Source: CAYUIG01 sp964444685 | GTDB taxonomy: Bacteria > Gemmatimonadota > Gemmatimonadetes > Longimicrobiales > RSA9 | Length of the DNA: 64,000 bases | Assembly: GCA_964444685.1 (NCBI GenBank) | Contig: CAYUIG010000004.1 | Coordinates: 1-64,000, forward strand | Reading direction: 5' to 3' | Shown: positions 16,962-25,695 of the stretch, one piece after another | Numbering within the stretch: position 1 is the stretch's first letter | How the letters are laid out: every line of letters begins with the position of its first letter | Notes under the pieces: model-generated | What the model was told of the DNA's origin: nothing | Seen by the model: the letters and a program-made list of their open reading frames with translations, nothing else | The model's database searches: none | Program-made: the position numbers and the translations under genes

Positions 16962-17894
16962 ATGACGGTCCGTCTGCTGGAGGCTGTTCCCAACTTCAGC
17001 GAGGGTCGCGATCGCACGGTCGTCGACGCGATCGTGCAGGCGATGCGCGGGGCGGGTGCCGACGTGCTGGACTGGTCGGCGGATCCGGACCACCACCGCG
17101 CCGTGGTCACCATCATTGGGTCTCCCCAAATTGTCGAGACGGCCGCCGTCGAGGGCGCCCGCGCCGCGCTCGAGCGCATCGATCTGCGGCGGCACCGGGG
17201 TGCGCACCCGCGTGTGGGTGCGCTGGACGTGCTGCCGTTCGTGCCGCTCGCTGGCATGACGATGGCGGAGGCAGCGGAATCGGCGCGCCGCGTGGGCGTG
17301 CGGCTGGCGTCGGAGCTCGGCGTTCCCGTGACGTACTACGCGGCCGCATCGACGCCGCCCGGACGCCGGCTGGCGGATCTGCGGCGCGGCGGGTACGAGC
17401 GGCTCGTCGAGGGTTGGCCGGAAGGACGTGAAGCGGACGTGCTGCCGGAAGGCTGGGTGCATCCGGGTGCGCATCCGCACTGGGGGATGACGTGCGTCGG
17501 GGCGCGGCCGCCGCTGCTCGCATGGAACGTGGACGTGGAGGGGATCACGCTGGCACAGGCGGAATCGATCGCGAGTGCGATCCGCGAACGTGACGGAGTC
17601 AATCGGGGCGTGCGTGCGCTCGCTCTGATGCTGGAGAGTCGGGACGTACTGCAGATCTCGATGAACCTCGAGGATCCCGCAGCGACGTCGCCGGCGTCCG
17701 TGTTCCGGGCGATCGAGTCTCGCGTGCTGTCGGCGGGAGGCCGCGTGGTGCGTACGGAGATCATCGGACTCGCGCCGGATGAACTGTTCACGAGCGCGGC
17801 GGCGGACCGGCTGGGGCTTGCGGAGGGGAGCGGCGATCGGCTGCTCTCGGCACGGGTGCTGAAGCACCTGAGCGGGACGGAGAGCGGAGACTAG
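16962..17894 (+). CDS. ftcD: Glutamate formimidoyltransferase
   Basis: Moves the formimino group from formiminoglutamate to tetrahydrofolate, releasing glutamate. This completes histidine degradation by the folate-linked route instead of HutG or HutF hydrolysis. The 310-residue protein matches the formiminotransferase domain alone: EAVPNFSEGRD at the N terminus, DHHRAVVTIIG, and RGAHPRVGALDVLPFVPL. The cyclodeaminase domain found in the fused animal enzyme is absent, and no fchA-like gene is adjacent. The ATG at 16962 directly precedes the EAVPNFSEG motif; upstream in-frame sequence lies across the promoter and was not used. Confidence 0.92.
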   Translation: MTVRLLEAVPNFSEGRDRTVVDAIVQAMRGAGADVLDWSADPDHHRAVVTIIGSPQIVETAAVEGARAALERIDLRRHRGAHPRVGALDVLPFVPLAGMTMAEAAESARRVGVRLASELGVPVTYYAAASTPPGRRLADLRRGGYERLVEGWPEGREADVLPEGWVHPGAHPHWGMTCVGARPPLLAWNVDVEGITLAQAESIASAIRERDGVNRGVRALALMLESRDVLQISMNLEDPAATSPASVFRAIESRVLSAGGRVVRTEIIGLAPDELFTSAAADRLGLAEGSGDRLLSARVLKHLSGTESGD

Positions 17895-19790
17895 ATGTCG
17901 CTGGCAAAGTTGAAGAACGAGGCGCGCAAGCTGGAGCTGCGCGAAGAGTGGGAGAAGGCGATCGAACTCTACCTCCAGGCGCTGAAGAGCGCGGAGGAAG
18001 AGTCCGATCAGGAGCTGCCGCTCTTCAATCGCGTAGGCGATCTGTACATCCGGCTCGGAAAGCCGGAGGAGGCAGTTCGCTACTACGAGCGCGCGGCGGA
18101 CCGATACGCGGATGAAGGTCTCTTCAACAATGCGATCGCGCTGTGCAACAAGGCGCTGCGCTACGCGCCGCGGCGCACGGACCTGCTGCGCAAGCTCGGC
18201 CAGTTCAGCGCGCGGCAGGGTTTCCTCACGGATGCGCGCCGCTGGTACCTCGAGTACGCGGAGACGATGTTCCGGCAGGGTGCACTCGATCCCGCGTTCG
18301 AAGCGCTGGACGACTTCGCCGCCCTGTCGGAGGATCCGAGCATTCGTGTGCTGCTCGCACGCCGGCTGCAGACGCACGGCCGTACGGAGCAGGCGATCGA
18401 GGAGCTGAAGCGTGCGTACCGCATGCACCGGCTGTCGGGCGACGACGCGGGTGCGGAAGCGGTGCGCGCCGAGGCGCTGGAGATCGATCCCGACATCTCG
18501 GACGCGCTCGAGGCCGCCGCGCTGGCGCCGGAGCCCGAACCGGTGGTCGAGCCCGAGGCGGAGTTCGTGGAGGAGGCCGGGTTCGAGCAGCCCGCGGACG
18601 TCGCGGAGGAGACAGAGGAAGAAGCTGCGGATGCCGGGCTGCTCCCGGGCTTCGAGGCGACGCGCGTCGATGAGGTCGAGGAGACGGCGGTTCGGGCGGA
18701 CGAGGAGCTGCCCGGCTTCGAGGACCTGCCGGAGGACGACTCGCCGCTTCCCACGCTGGACGATGCGCAGCCGGCGGTGGCCGCGCCGGAGCCGCTGCCG
18801 GGCTTCGAGACGACGTCCCTTGCGGAGCCCGGAGAGTCGGGCCCGGAGCGCGCCTTCCGTGAGGCACGCTACGCCGAAGCCGAAGGACGACCTGAAGCCG
18901 CGGCGCTCTTCCGCGAAGCGCACGAGGGTTTCGCGGCCGAGGGCCGGTACAAGCAGGCGATCGATGTACTCGAGGATATGATTCGTTCGCAGCCGGACGA
19001 GATCGAGCCGTACCGCCTGCGCATCGAGTACGCACGCATGGCGGGCGAGTCGCACGTGCAGGTGCGGGCGCACGTCGAGCTCGGCCGACTGCTCGCACGC
19101 AGCGGCGACAACGAGGGCGCGCAGGCGGAGTACCGTGCCGCTCTGGATGTGGACCCGGCCAATCTCGAGGCGCGCTACGCACTCGAGGCGTCGGGTGCAA
19201 GCATGGCGCCGCCCTCGTTCGAGCCGCTTCCCGAGCCCACGCCCGAGCCGCCTCCGGAGCCGGCCGCGTCGTCGAACGAATACGTCGACCTCGGCGAATG
19301 GCTGGCGCCGGTTCAGCCTGCGGGCGAGACGCGGTACGTGGTGCAGGAAGAGGAGCCGAGCGGCGACGAGGACCGCGACTTCGCGGAGCTGCTGAAGAAG
19401 CTGCGCAGCAAGATCGACGAGAACATCGAGGTCGAGGACGCGAAGAGCCACTACGACCTCGGGCTCGCGTTCAAGGACATGGGGCTGGTGGACGAGGCGA
19501 TCCGCCAGTTCCAGGTGGCGCTGCGCTCGGGCGACGAGCGGCTCAAGATCTACGAGGAGCTGGGCCAGTGCTTCCTCGACAAGGCGCAGCCGAACATCGC
19601 GGTGAAGGTGCTGTCGCGCGCGCTCCAGCTCACGACGCACGAGGAGATGGAGCTGATCGGCGTCTACTACTACCTGGGTGCCGCCTACGAGGCCCTGGGC
19701 CGCAACGCCGAGGCACGCGACGCGTTCGAGCGGGTCATCGGGCTGGACGTCACCTTCCGCGACGTCAGCGATCGGCTCGCGCGGCTTTGA
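17895..19790 (+). CDS. Large acidic tetratricopeptide-repeat protein
   Basis: A 631-residue cytoplasmic-looking protein with no signal peptide. TPR-type helices occupy about residues 1-190 (LEWREEW-like start, NRVGDLYIRLGKPEEAVRYYERAADRY) and again 310-430 and 495-630 (YDLGLAFKDMGLVDEAIRQFQVAL). A glutamate-rich linker at about 205-310 contains three copies of LPGFE (near 250, 271 and 301). The function is unknown; TPR arrays usually mediate protein assembly. It abuts ftcD with no gap but belongs to no obvious pathway with it. A second TPR protein with similar acidic linkers lies at 23728. Confidence 0.85.
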   Translation: MSLAKLKNEARKLELREEWEKAIELYLQALKSAEEESDQELPLFNRVGDLYIRLGKPEEAVRYYERAADRYADEGLFNNAIALCNKALRYAPRRTDLLRKLGQFSARQGFLTDARRWYLEYAETMFRQGALDPAFEALDDFAALSEDPSIRVLLARRLQTHGRTEQAIEELKRAYRMHRLSGDDAGAEAVRAEALEIDPDISDALEAAALAPEPEPVVEPEAEFVEEAGFEQPADVAEETEEEAADAGLLPGFEATRVDEVEETAVRADEELPGFEDLPEDDSPLPTLDDAQPAVAAPEPLPGFETTSLAEPGESGPERAFREARYAEAEGRPEAAALFREAHEGFAAEGRYKQAIDVLEDMIRSQPDEIEPYRLRIEYARMAGESHVQVRAHVELGRLLARSGDNEGAQAEYRAALDVDPANLEARYALEASGASMAPPSFEPLPEPTPEPPPEPAASSNEYVDLGEWLAPVQPAGETRYVVQEEEPSGDEDRDFAELLKKLRSKIDENIEVEDAKSHYDLGLAFKDMGLVDEAIRQFQVALRSGDERLKIYEELGQCFLDKAQPNIAVKVLSRALQLTTHEEMELIGVYYYLGAAYEALGRNAEARDAFERVIGLDVTFRDVSDRLARL

Positions 19791-19816
19791 CAGCCGGGCG
19801 CCACGTCCTCTAACTT
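19787..19816 (+). promoter_or_regulatory. Promoter of the polyprenyl synthase gene
   Basis: TTGACA at 19787-19792 includes the TGA stop of the preceding TPR gene. An 18-base spacer leads to TAACTT at 19811-19816. The start codon is at 19850 with GGAGGA just before it. Confidence 0.65.
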
Positions 19817-19849
19817 CCGCCGCTCGCTTCCCTGAGCCGACGGAGGAGG

Positions 19850-20836
19850 ATGCTGCGCGCCGCGCTCCCCAAGCTGAGCAACATCCAGAAGCCGGTCCGC
19901 GATCTCTTGGACCGGGTTCCAGATGAGCTGCGACGCATCGTCTTTTCCGACTACACGCCGATCGGCGAGGTGAACGACCACCTGCTGTGGTCGCGCGGCA
20001 AGCTCTTCCGTCCCACCCTCCTGCTTCTGAGCCAGCGGATCGGTGGCGGCACGCATCCGCACGCCGTGACGCTCGCCGCGGTGGTCGAGCTCGTGCACCT
20101 GGCCACGCTGGTCCACGACGACGCCGTCGACCATTCCGTGCTGCGGCGCGGCATGCCGACCGTGAACGCGCTGTGGAACCACCAGACGGCCGTGATCATG
20201 GGTGACTACCTCTACAGCCGGTCGGTCATGGAGCTCGCAACGCTCGGGCGCGTCGAGCTCATCGAGGTGCTGTCGCGGGCGGCGAACGATATGAGCGTGG
20301 GTGAGCTGCGACAGCTCCAGTCCTGCGATGCGCTCGCCTTCACGGAGTCCGACTACGACCGGCTGATCGCGAGCAAGACCGCATCCCTCATGGGCGCCGC
20401 GTGCGAGCTCGGGGCCGCCGTGGGACCCGTCGAGCAGCGCGCGTCCCTGCGCGAGTATGGGCGCGCGCTCGGGATGGCGTTCCAGATCGCCGACGACCTG
20501 CTCGACTACACCGGCTCGGAGTCGGTTACGGGCAAGCCGACCGGGCAGGACCTGCGCGAGCACAAGATGACGCTGCCGCTCATCGCCGCCCTCGAGCGGA
20601 TGGATGGGACGGCGCGCCGTGAGGTGGAGGCGTTCTTCGCGGACCCGGAGCCGACCGACGATGGGATCCGCGCGGTCGTCGACCTCACCGTGAGGCACGG
20701 CGGGCTGGAGTATGCGCGCGCCCGCGCCGACTCGTTCGGCGAGCGCGCGCTGGCCTCCCTCGCCGGACTGCCCGAGGACGAGGCGGTCGCAGCGTTGCGG
20801 GATGCCGTGGAATACGTGATCGAGAGGCGCCGGTGA
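19850..20836 (+). CDS. Polyprenyl (octaprenyl-type) diphosphate synthase
   Basis: Builds long-chain prenyl diphosphates from isopentenyl diphosphate, the side chain of respiratory quinones. The 328-residue protein has the two aspartate-rich motifs of trans-prenyltransferases: the first in LVHDDAVDHSVLRRG and the second in QIADDLLDYTG. Between them are GDYLYSRSVME and the glutamine/lysine-rich KTASLMGAACELGA. The chain length made cannot be determined with confidence; a menaquinone role is plausible. Start ATG 19850 follows a strong GGAGGA ribosome-binding site. Confidence 0.9.
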   Translation: MLRAALPKLSNIQKPVRDLLDRVPDELRRIVFSDYTPIGEVNDHLLWSRGKLFRPTLLLLSQRIGGGTHPHAVTLAAVVELVHLATLVHDDAVDHSVLRRGMPTVNALWNHQTAVIMGDYLYSRSVMELATLGRVELIEVLSRAANDMSVGELRQLQSCDALAFTESDYDRLIASKTASLMGAACELGAAVGPVEQRASLREYGRALGMAFQIADDLLDYTGSESVTGKPTGQDLREHKMTLPLIAALERMDGTARREVEAFFADPEPTDDGIRAVVDLTVRHGGLEYARARADSFGERALASLAGLPEDEAVAALRDAVEYVIERRR

Positions 20837-20867
20837 GATCGAGCTACCGGCATACGGGGAACCGCGT

Positions 20868-20875
20868 TAGCTTGG
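20868..20875 (+). promoter_or_regulatory. Weak -10-like site TAGCTTGG before the DUF4321 gene
   Basis: TAGCTTGG at 20868-20875 lies nine bases before the ATG at 20885 and matches the TANCTTGG form seen at better promoters. No convincing -35 box was found 16-18 bases upstream, so this is tentative. Confidence 0.3.
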
Positions 20876-20884
20876 TCCGGTAGG

Positions 20885-21160
20885 ATGAACGTCGTACGAC
20901 GCGGCGCGCTGCCGCGCATGCTGTGGGCCGTGGTGGTCGGGCTCTTTCTCGGCGCCCTGCTCACGAAAATCGCCGTGCTGTACATGCCCGACAGCGCGGC
21001 CCGGGAATTTCTGACGACGTCCGTTTCGGCGTCACTCGGCCCGCTGGGCATCGACCTGATCGCCGTCGCGATCGTGCTGGGGCCCCTGACGCTGACCCTG
21101 AACGCCCTGAGTCTGGTGGGCATCCTGGCCGTCGGCCTCGTAATGCGCTCCTGGTTCTAG
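20885..21160 (+). CDS. DUF4321-like small membrane protein
   Basis: A 91-residue protein with two predicted membrane helices (about residues 12-32 and 55-85) and a short external loop. It resembles the DUF4321 family: short two-helix proteins, of unknown function, with an N-terminal GALLTKI segment after the first helix. It lies 24 bases upstream of tatA in the same direction, so a link with membrane translocation is possible but unproven. Confidence 0.65.
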   Translation: MNVVRRGALPRMLWAVVVGLFLGALLTKIAVLYMPDSAAREFLTTSVSASLGPLGIDLIAVAIVLGPLTLTLNALSLVGILAVGLVMRSWF

Positions 21161-21181
21161 GCGGCAACGCGGAGAAGCACC

Positions 21182-21442
21182 ATGCCATTCAACTTCGGTC
21201 CGACCGAGATGATCTTCATCATGGTCGTGCTCCTGCTGATCTTCGGCGCGAAGCGCCTGCCGGAGCTGGGGAGCGGACTGGGGAAGGGGATCCGGGAGTT
21301 CAAGCGCTCGATGCACGAGATCAAGAGCGAGGTCGAGACCACCGAGTCCATCCGCCCCCCCGCCAGCCGCCCCGCCGTCCCGCCAGCACAGCCGGCACAG
21401 CCCGTCCAACAGCAGGAGGCGGAGAAGTCGGGCGACCTGTAG
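21182..21442 (+). CDS. tatA: Twin-arginine translocase subunit TatA
   Basis: Forms the size-adjustable pore of the Tat pathway. The 86-residue protein has the classic arrangement: a short N-terminal membrane helix (about residues 8-20, EMIFIMVVLLLIFGAKRLPEL), the conserved FGxKxLPE hinge, and an amphipathic helix (GSGLGKGIREFKRSM). A proline- and glutamine-rich tail follows. Its last codons (SGDL and stop) are formed by the first unit of the repeat that fills the following gap. TatC, its partner, is encoded 11 kb upstream. Confidence 0.95.
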   Translation: MPFNFGPTEMIFIMVVLLLIFGAKRLPELGSGLGKGIREFKRSMHEIKSEVETTESIRPPASRPAVPPAQPAQPVQQQEAEKSGDL

Positions 21443-21653
21443 GAGAGCCGGGCGACCAACGACGGGCGACCTGTAGGAAAGCCGGGCGACACACGACGGG
21501 CGACCAACGACGGTCGACAAACGACGGGCGACAAACGACGGGCGACGAAGGCGGGTTAACGGCACCCGCTTTTCGTCGCCCGTTGGCTGTCCCGCTTTTC
21601 CCGTCGTTGGTCGCCCGTCGTTTGTCGCCCGCCTCAGGTCGCCCGCTTTTCCC
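21430..21653. repeat. 14-bp GGGCGAC repeat with inverted half between convergent tatA and foldase genes
   Basis: About eight units beginning GGGCGAC lie at 21430-21553, mostly 14 bp (GGGCGACCAACGAC, GGGCGACAAACGAC). Two 20-bp variants (GGGCGACCTGTAGGAGAGCC and its AAAGCC form) each carry the CTGTAG that ends tatA. From about 21565 the same units run in reverse complement, with GGGAAAAGC-type variants, so the region is a large imperfect palindrome centred near 21560. It spans the whole gap between the convergent genes and may serve as a bidirectional terminator. Confidence 0.88.
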
Positions 21654-21672
21654 TTCAGGGCCCCCCCCGACG

Positions 21673-23514
21673 TCAGTAAATCCCAGCGGGCTGTCGGGCC
21701 GCCGCAGCCTCGGCCTGCCGCTCGAACTCGGCGCGCAGATCCCGGATCTCGGCGTTCTCGCGCAGCGCGGCGAGGAAGAGACCCCAGCGCGACTCGGACA
21801 GGCCCTGCGCGACCTGGCGGCGCTGGTCTTCCTTCTGCGCTTCCCACTCCTCACGCGACGCCTCCGTCCCCGCGGTCTTGCGCAGGATGTAGAGCGTGCG
21901 GTTCGAGACGATCGCGTCGCTGATCTCGCCGACGTCCAGACCGAATGCGGCGCCGACGGCCGGGCTGAAGCGCCCGAGACCGGCGACGAACTCGTTGCGC
22001 GTGAACGGGCCCGCGCTGCGTACACTGGCACCGACAGCGCCGGCGACGTTCTCGAGCGACTCGCCGTTGCGGATGCGCTGAACGAGTTCGCGTGCCATTT
22101 CCGTTGCGCGCTCGAGCCGCTTGTCGGAAAGAATGGCGGAGCGGATCGTTTCCGTCGCTTCCTCGATCGAGAGTGTGCGCGCGTCTTCGCGTGACACCAG
22201 CTCGAAGGCGTAGTACGCGCCGCGTCCCTCGAACACGGGACTGGCATCGCCGACCTGCGCCTCCTCGAACGCCCACTCCACGCCTTCGGACGCATCGCCG
22301 ACGCCGGGCACGAACGGGAGGTCGGGGACGAGCTCACTGGTGCGCACGTCGAGGCCGAGTGCAGCGGCGGCCTGCTCGAGCGGCATGGTCTCGACGAGCA
22401 CCTCGAGCGAGTCCGCGCGATCGAAGAGCAGGTCCTCGCTCTCGGGCGAGTGCTCGATCGGGATCAGGATGTGGCGCACGGTCGCGCTGTCGCTGTCGCG
22501 GGACTCGACACGCAGCACGTGATAGCCGAACTGCGTGAGGATCGGCTCGCCGATCTGACCGACCGGACGCGCGAACGCAGCGGCATCGAACGCCGGCACC
22601 GTCTGCCCGCGCGTGACCACGAGCCGGCCGCCCTCGACGGCCGATGCGCTGTCGGCGGATTCGGCCTGCGCGATCTCGGCGAAGTCCTCACCACCCGCGA
22701 TCCGTGCGCGCAGCGATTCCGCCCGCTGCAGCGCGGCGGCGGTGTCCGCCGGAAGCGGCGCGCGGTCGATCGCGACGTAGCGCACGTTCGCGCGCGCCGG
22801 CCGCTCGAAGTCCTCGCGGTTCTCCCGGTAGTAGCGCTGGATCTCCGCGTCGGTGATGCTCACCTCGGACTCCGGCACCATCTCGTTCGGGTCGAGCGCG
22901 ATGAAGTCGACCGTGGCGGTTTCGTTCAGGTCGCGCCAGATCCGCCAGAGCTCCGCATCCGTCGGGTAGACGCCGGCGACGACCTGGAAATAGAGCTTGC
23001 TGCGCGGAATCAGCTCGCGGTAATACGCCTCGAGCGACCGCAGCCCCTCGTCGGTGACCTGGTTCGCCAGATACGACTGATACTTCGTCAGGTCGAACTG
23101 GCCATCCGTCTGGAACGCGGGGTCCGACATGAACTCGGGTGGCGGCGCGAAGCGCGCGGCGTCCGCAACTTCCTGATTGGTCACCACGATGCCGCGGCGC
23201 CGCAGCTCCTGCTCGATCAGCCGCTGCATCACGATCTGATCGAACGCCGCGTCCTCGATCTGCTTGTTCTCGGCGGCGGTGATCGTTTCGGTGCGGGCCT
23301 GCTGCTCCTGCTGATAGAGCCGCTGGTAGGTGGTGATGTACTCCTGGTAGGTGATCGTCTCGCCGTTCACCTCACCGACCTCGCCGCCCGTCAACTGGGC
23401 GCTGCTCTGGCCGGTCAGGTCCATCCCCCACTCGAACACCATGAGACCCACGAAGGCTACGGCCACGATCAGCATGACCCACTTCGTGTTCTCGCGCATC
23501 GCGCGCATTACCAT
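21673..23514 (-). CDS. Membrane-anchored peptidyl-prolyl isomerase, PpiD/SurA-like
   Basis: A periplasmic folding factor for exported proteins. The 613-residue protein has one N-terminal membrane anchor (about 11-33, WVMLIVAVAFVGLMVFEWGM). A SurA-N-like helical chaperone region follows (about 40-230, with GEVNGETITYQEY). Next is a parvulin-type rotamase domain (about 250-345, GEDFAEIAQAESADSASAVEGGRL ... FGYHVLRVESR), then a second, degenerate region containing FEGRGAYYAFELVSREDAR. This is the PpiD layout. It is transcribed against tatA, from a divergent region shared with the TPR gene at 23728. ATG at 23514 has two further in-frame ATGs just after it. Confidence 0.9.
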   Translation of the reverse strand: MVMRAMRENTKWVMLIVAVAFVGLMVFEWGMDLTGQSSAQLTGGEVGEVNGETITYQEYITTYQRLYQQEQQARTETITAAENKQIEDAAFDQIVMQRLIEQELRRRGIVVTNQEVADAARFAPPPEFMSDPAFQTDGQFDLTKYQSYLANQVTDEGLRSLEAYYRELIPRSKLYFQVVAGVYPTDAELWRIWRDLNETATVDFIALDPNEMVPESEVSITDAEIQRYYRENREDFERPARANVRYVAIDRAPLPADTAAALQRAESLRARIAGGEDFAEIAQAESADSASAVEGGRLVVTRGQTVPAFDAAAFARPVGQIGEPILTQFGYHVLRVESRDSDSATVRHILIPIEHSPESEDLLFDRADSLEVLVETMPLEQAAAALGLDVRTSELVPDLPFVPGVGDASEGVEWAFEEAQVGDASPVFEGRGAYYAFELVSREDARTLSIEEATETIRSAILSDKRLERATEMARELVQRIRNGESLENVAGAVGASVRSAGPFTRNEFVAGLGRFSPAVGAAFGLDVGEISDAIVSNRTLYILRKTAGTEASREEWEAQKEDQRRQVAQGLSESRWGLFLAALRENAEIRDLRAEFERQAEAAAARQPAGIY

Positions 23515-23649
23515 AAGCCAGACGACTCCACGGCAGTGTCTCGAACGTGCGCCGCAGGGACCGGCGCAAGCATGAAAAAGTAACCCTGCGCCCCTGAGCC
23601 GACAACGCCCAGAGGGGGAATTTCAAGGGGTGGGGCGGGCCGGAACGCG

Positions 23650-23678
23650 TTGACCGTCGGAAGAGCGCGGCCTATCTT
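23650..23678 (+). promoter_or_regulatory. Sigma70-type promoter of the TPR-aroQ-acc operon
   Basis: TTGACC at 23650-23655, a 17-base spacer, and TATCTT at 23673-23678 followed by GG. The first start codon is at 23728. This is a near-consensus site in the 213-base divergent gap after the foldase gene; the rest of the gap shows no repeat. Confidence 0.7.
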
Positions 23679-23727
23679 GGTCCGCTCGCCGATCACCTCC
23701 CCGATCTTCTCTCGGAGCACTGTCGCC

Positions 23728-25221
23728 ATGACGGAATCCCATCGGGACGAGATCGCCAGGCTCGAGGTGCTGCACGAGCAGCACCCCGAAGGCCGCGTAT
23801 TCACGCATCTGGCCGAGGCCTACCGGAAAGCCGGGGAACTCGAGCGCGCGCTGGAGACCGTGGAGACCGGCCTGGCGCGGCACTCGGACTACGCGAGTGC
23901 GCACGTCGTACGGGGCCGGATTCTGCTGGACCTGGAGCGGAGCGGAGATGCCGTGTCGGCGTTCGAGCGGGTCCTCGAACTGGACCGGCACAACCTGATC
24001 GCGCTGCGCGCATTGGGTGAGCTGGCGCGGAACGCGGGGCGGCGGGACGAGGCGCTGGGCCACTTCCGCGAGCTCGTCTCGATCGACCCGTCCGACAGCA
24101 CGATCGCCGCGGAGGTGACGCGGCTGGAGGCGGAGCGCGAATCCGAGCCCGCCGATTCCGAAGCGGTCCCTGCGGCCGCGGAGGCGGCCCAGGCACCGGC
24201 CGACGAGGCCATCGAGCCGCTGGCGCCGTCGAACGATGGGGGCGACGCGGCGCCTGAAACCGCCGGTACGTCCGAGCCGTCCGGGGCGGAAGAGGGATCC
24301 CAGTGGGAGTCGTTCGAAACGGCGAGCTGGCCGGAGCCGGGCTCGTTCGGCGCCGCGGCGGCCGAGGCGAGCGAGCCGCAGGAGGACGTGGAGGCGCCGA
24401 TCGAGGCGGAGTTCGGCCGGACCGAGGAGCTGCGCTGGTGGGAGCTCCCGGGTGAGGGCGAGGCCGCGGAGGGCGGACCCCTTGCCTTCGACGACGTTCA
24501 ACTGACCGAACCGTCGGAGCCGGCGAACGGGTGGCCTGAGGTGGAGGCAGCCGGGGAAGCGGCCGACGCCCCGGAAGCGGCGGTGGAGGAGCCCGCAGCC
24601 GAATCGGGCGGGGATTTCCACTGGAGCTTCCCAGGCTGGGGCGATGAAGAGGCGGGGACGGTGGAGGTGAGGACGGAGACGATGGCGACGCTGTACGCGT
24701 CGCAGGGTCTCTGGGAGCGTGCGGCGGAGGTGTACCGGCGGCTGCTGGAGGAGCGCCCCGGTGACGAGCGGCTGGAGGAGAAGCTGCGCGAGGCGGAGTC
24801 CCGGATCGAGGCGGCGTCGCAATCGATGACACCGGCGTCCGAGGCGCAGTCGTTCGAGAGCCGCGGAGACCACTGGCTGGAGGGCGTCGAGTCCGCGTGG
24901 ACCGGCAGTGGCGGCGCGATCGGATCATCCGTCTCGCCGTACCTGCCCGACGAGGAAACGGCGGAGGACGAGGCGGGTCCGACGGCCGGCGAGTACCTGC
25001 GCTTCCTCGCAGAGTGGCGTCCCGGTCAGGCCGACGTGGTCGAGCTGGAGGAGCCGGACGAGGGCGAGGCGGCGCTGCGGGAATGGCTCGCGGAGTCCCC
25101 CGGACTGCCGGCGACCGAGACGGAGTGGCCGGAGGCGGTGGAGCTGGCGGCCGAAGAAGTGTCGGAGGAGGACGAGGACGTGGAGATGTTCCGGTCGTGG
25201 CTCCAGAGCCTGCGCAAGTGA
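23728..25221 (+). CDS. Tetratricopeptide-repeat protein with acidic linker
   Basis: A 497-residue protein with TPR helices at about residues 5-125 (FTHLAEAYRKAGELERALETVETGL; GRILLDLERSGDAVSAFERVLEL). A long acidic low-complexity middle (about 140-310, rich in Glu, Ala and Pro) follows. One more TPR pair lies at about 315-355 (ETMATLYASQGLWERAAEVYRRLLEERPGDERL), then an acidic tail ending MFRSWLQSLRK. No enzymatic motif is seen. It heads the operon containing aroQ, accB and accC, and its stop overlaps aroQ. ATG 23728 was chosen because it lies downstream of the promoter. Confidence 0.8.
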   Translation: MTESHRDEIARLEVLHEQHPEGRVFTHLAEAYRKAGELERALETVETGLARHSDYASAHVVRGRILLDLERSGDAVSAFERVLELDRHNLIALRALGELARNAGRRDEALGHFRELVSIDPSDSTIAAEVTRLEAERESEPADSEAVPAAAEAAQAPADEAIEPLAPSNDGGDAAPETAGTSEPSGAEEGSQWESFETASWPEPGSFGAAAAEASEPQEDVEAPIEAEFGRTEELRWWELPGEGEAAEGGPLAFDDVQLTEPSEPANGWPEVEAAGEAADAPEAAVEEPAAESGGDFHWSFPGWGDEEAGTVEVRTETMATLYASQGLWERAAEVYRRLLEERPGDERLEEKLREAESRIEAASQSMTPASEAQSFESRGDHWLEGVESAWTGSGGAIGSSVSPYLPDEETAEDEAGPTAGEYLRFLAEWRPGQADVVELEEPDEGEAALREWLAESPGLPATETEWPEAVELAAEEVSEEDEDVEMFRSWLQSLRK

Positions 25222-25688
25222 GGATCGGGGTCCTGCACGGGCCGAACCTGAATCTGCTGGGCCGCCGCGAGCCGGAGATCTACGGCAGCACGACGCTGGC
25301 AGAGGTGGACCGTCAGCTCGTGGAACTGGGCCATGAGCTGGGCGTCGAGGTCGAGTCGTATCAGTCGAATGTCGAGGGGGCGCTCGTGGACTGGGTCCAG
25401 GACGCGGCCGCCCGTGTTGCAGGCTTCGTCGTGAATGCGGCCGGGTACACCCATACGAGCGTGGCACTCGCAGATGCGCTTGCGGGGGTGGCGCGGCCGT
25501 ACGTCGAGGTGCATCTCTCCAACGTGCATGCGCGCGAGGCAGTGCGAAGGGAGTCGCTGATGGCGGCGCGGGCTGCGGGCGTGATTGCGGGCCTCGGCGT
25601 GGACAGCTACCTGCTCGGACTGCGGGCCATGGTGCGGATCGTGCGCGGCGAGGCGGCAACGCGGCCGCCCGCGGTCGAAAGGATGTGA
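25218..25688 (+). CDS. aroQ: Type II 3-dehydroquinate dehydratase
   Basis: Removes water from 3-dehydroquinate to form 3-dehydroshikimate in the shikimate pathway. The 156-residue protein has all type II motifs: HGPNLNLLGRREPEIYG with the catalytic tyrosine, SYQSNVEGALVDWVQ, VVNAAGYTHTSVALADAL, and VEVHLSNVHAREAVRRES with the active-site histidine. It starts at GTG 25218, overlapping the stop of the TPR gene. The order aroQ-accB-accC recurs in several phyla. Confidence 0.96.
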   Translation: MRIGVLHGPNLNLLGRREPEIYGSTTLAEVDRQLVELGHELGVEVESYQSNVEGALVDWVQDAAARVAGFVVNAAGYTHTSVALADALAGVARPYVEVHLSNVHAREAVRRESLMAARAAGVIAGLGVDSYLLGLRAMVRIVRGEAATRPPAVERM

Positions 25689-25695
25689 GAATTCG

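Noticed and set aside
16944..19640. Very long open frame on the minus strand opposite ftcD and the TPR gene (about 900 codons)
   Set aside because: It is antisense to two well-supported genes, is dominated by Arg, Leu and His as expected from the complement of GC-rich coding sequence, and shows no family motif.
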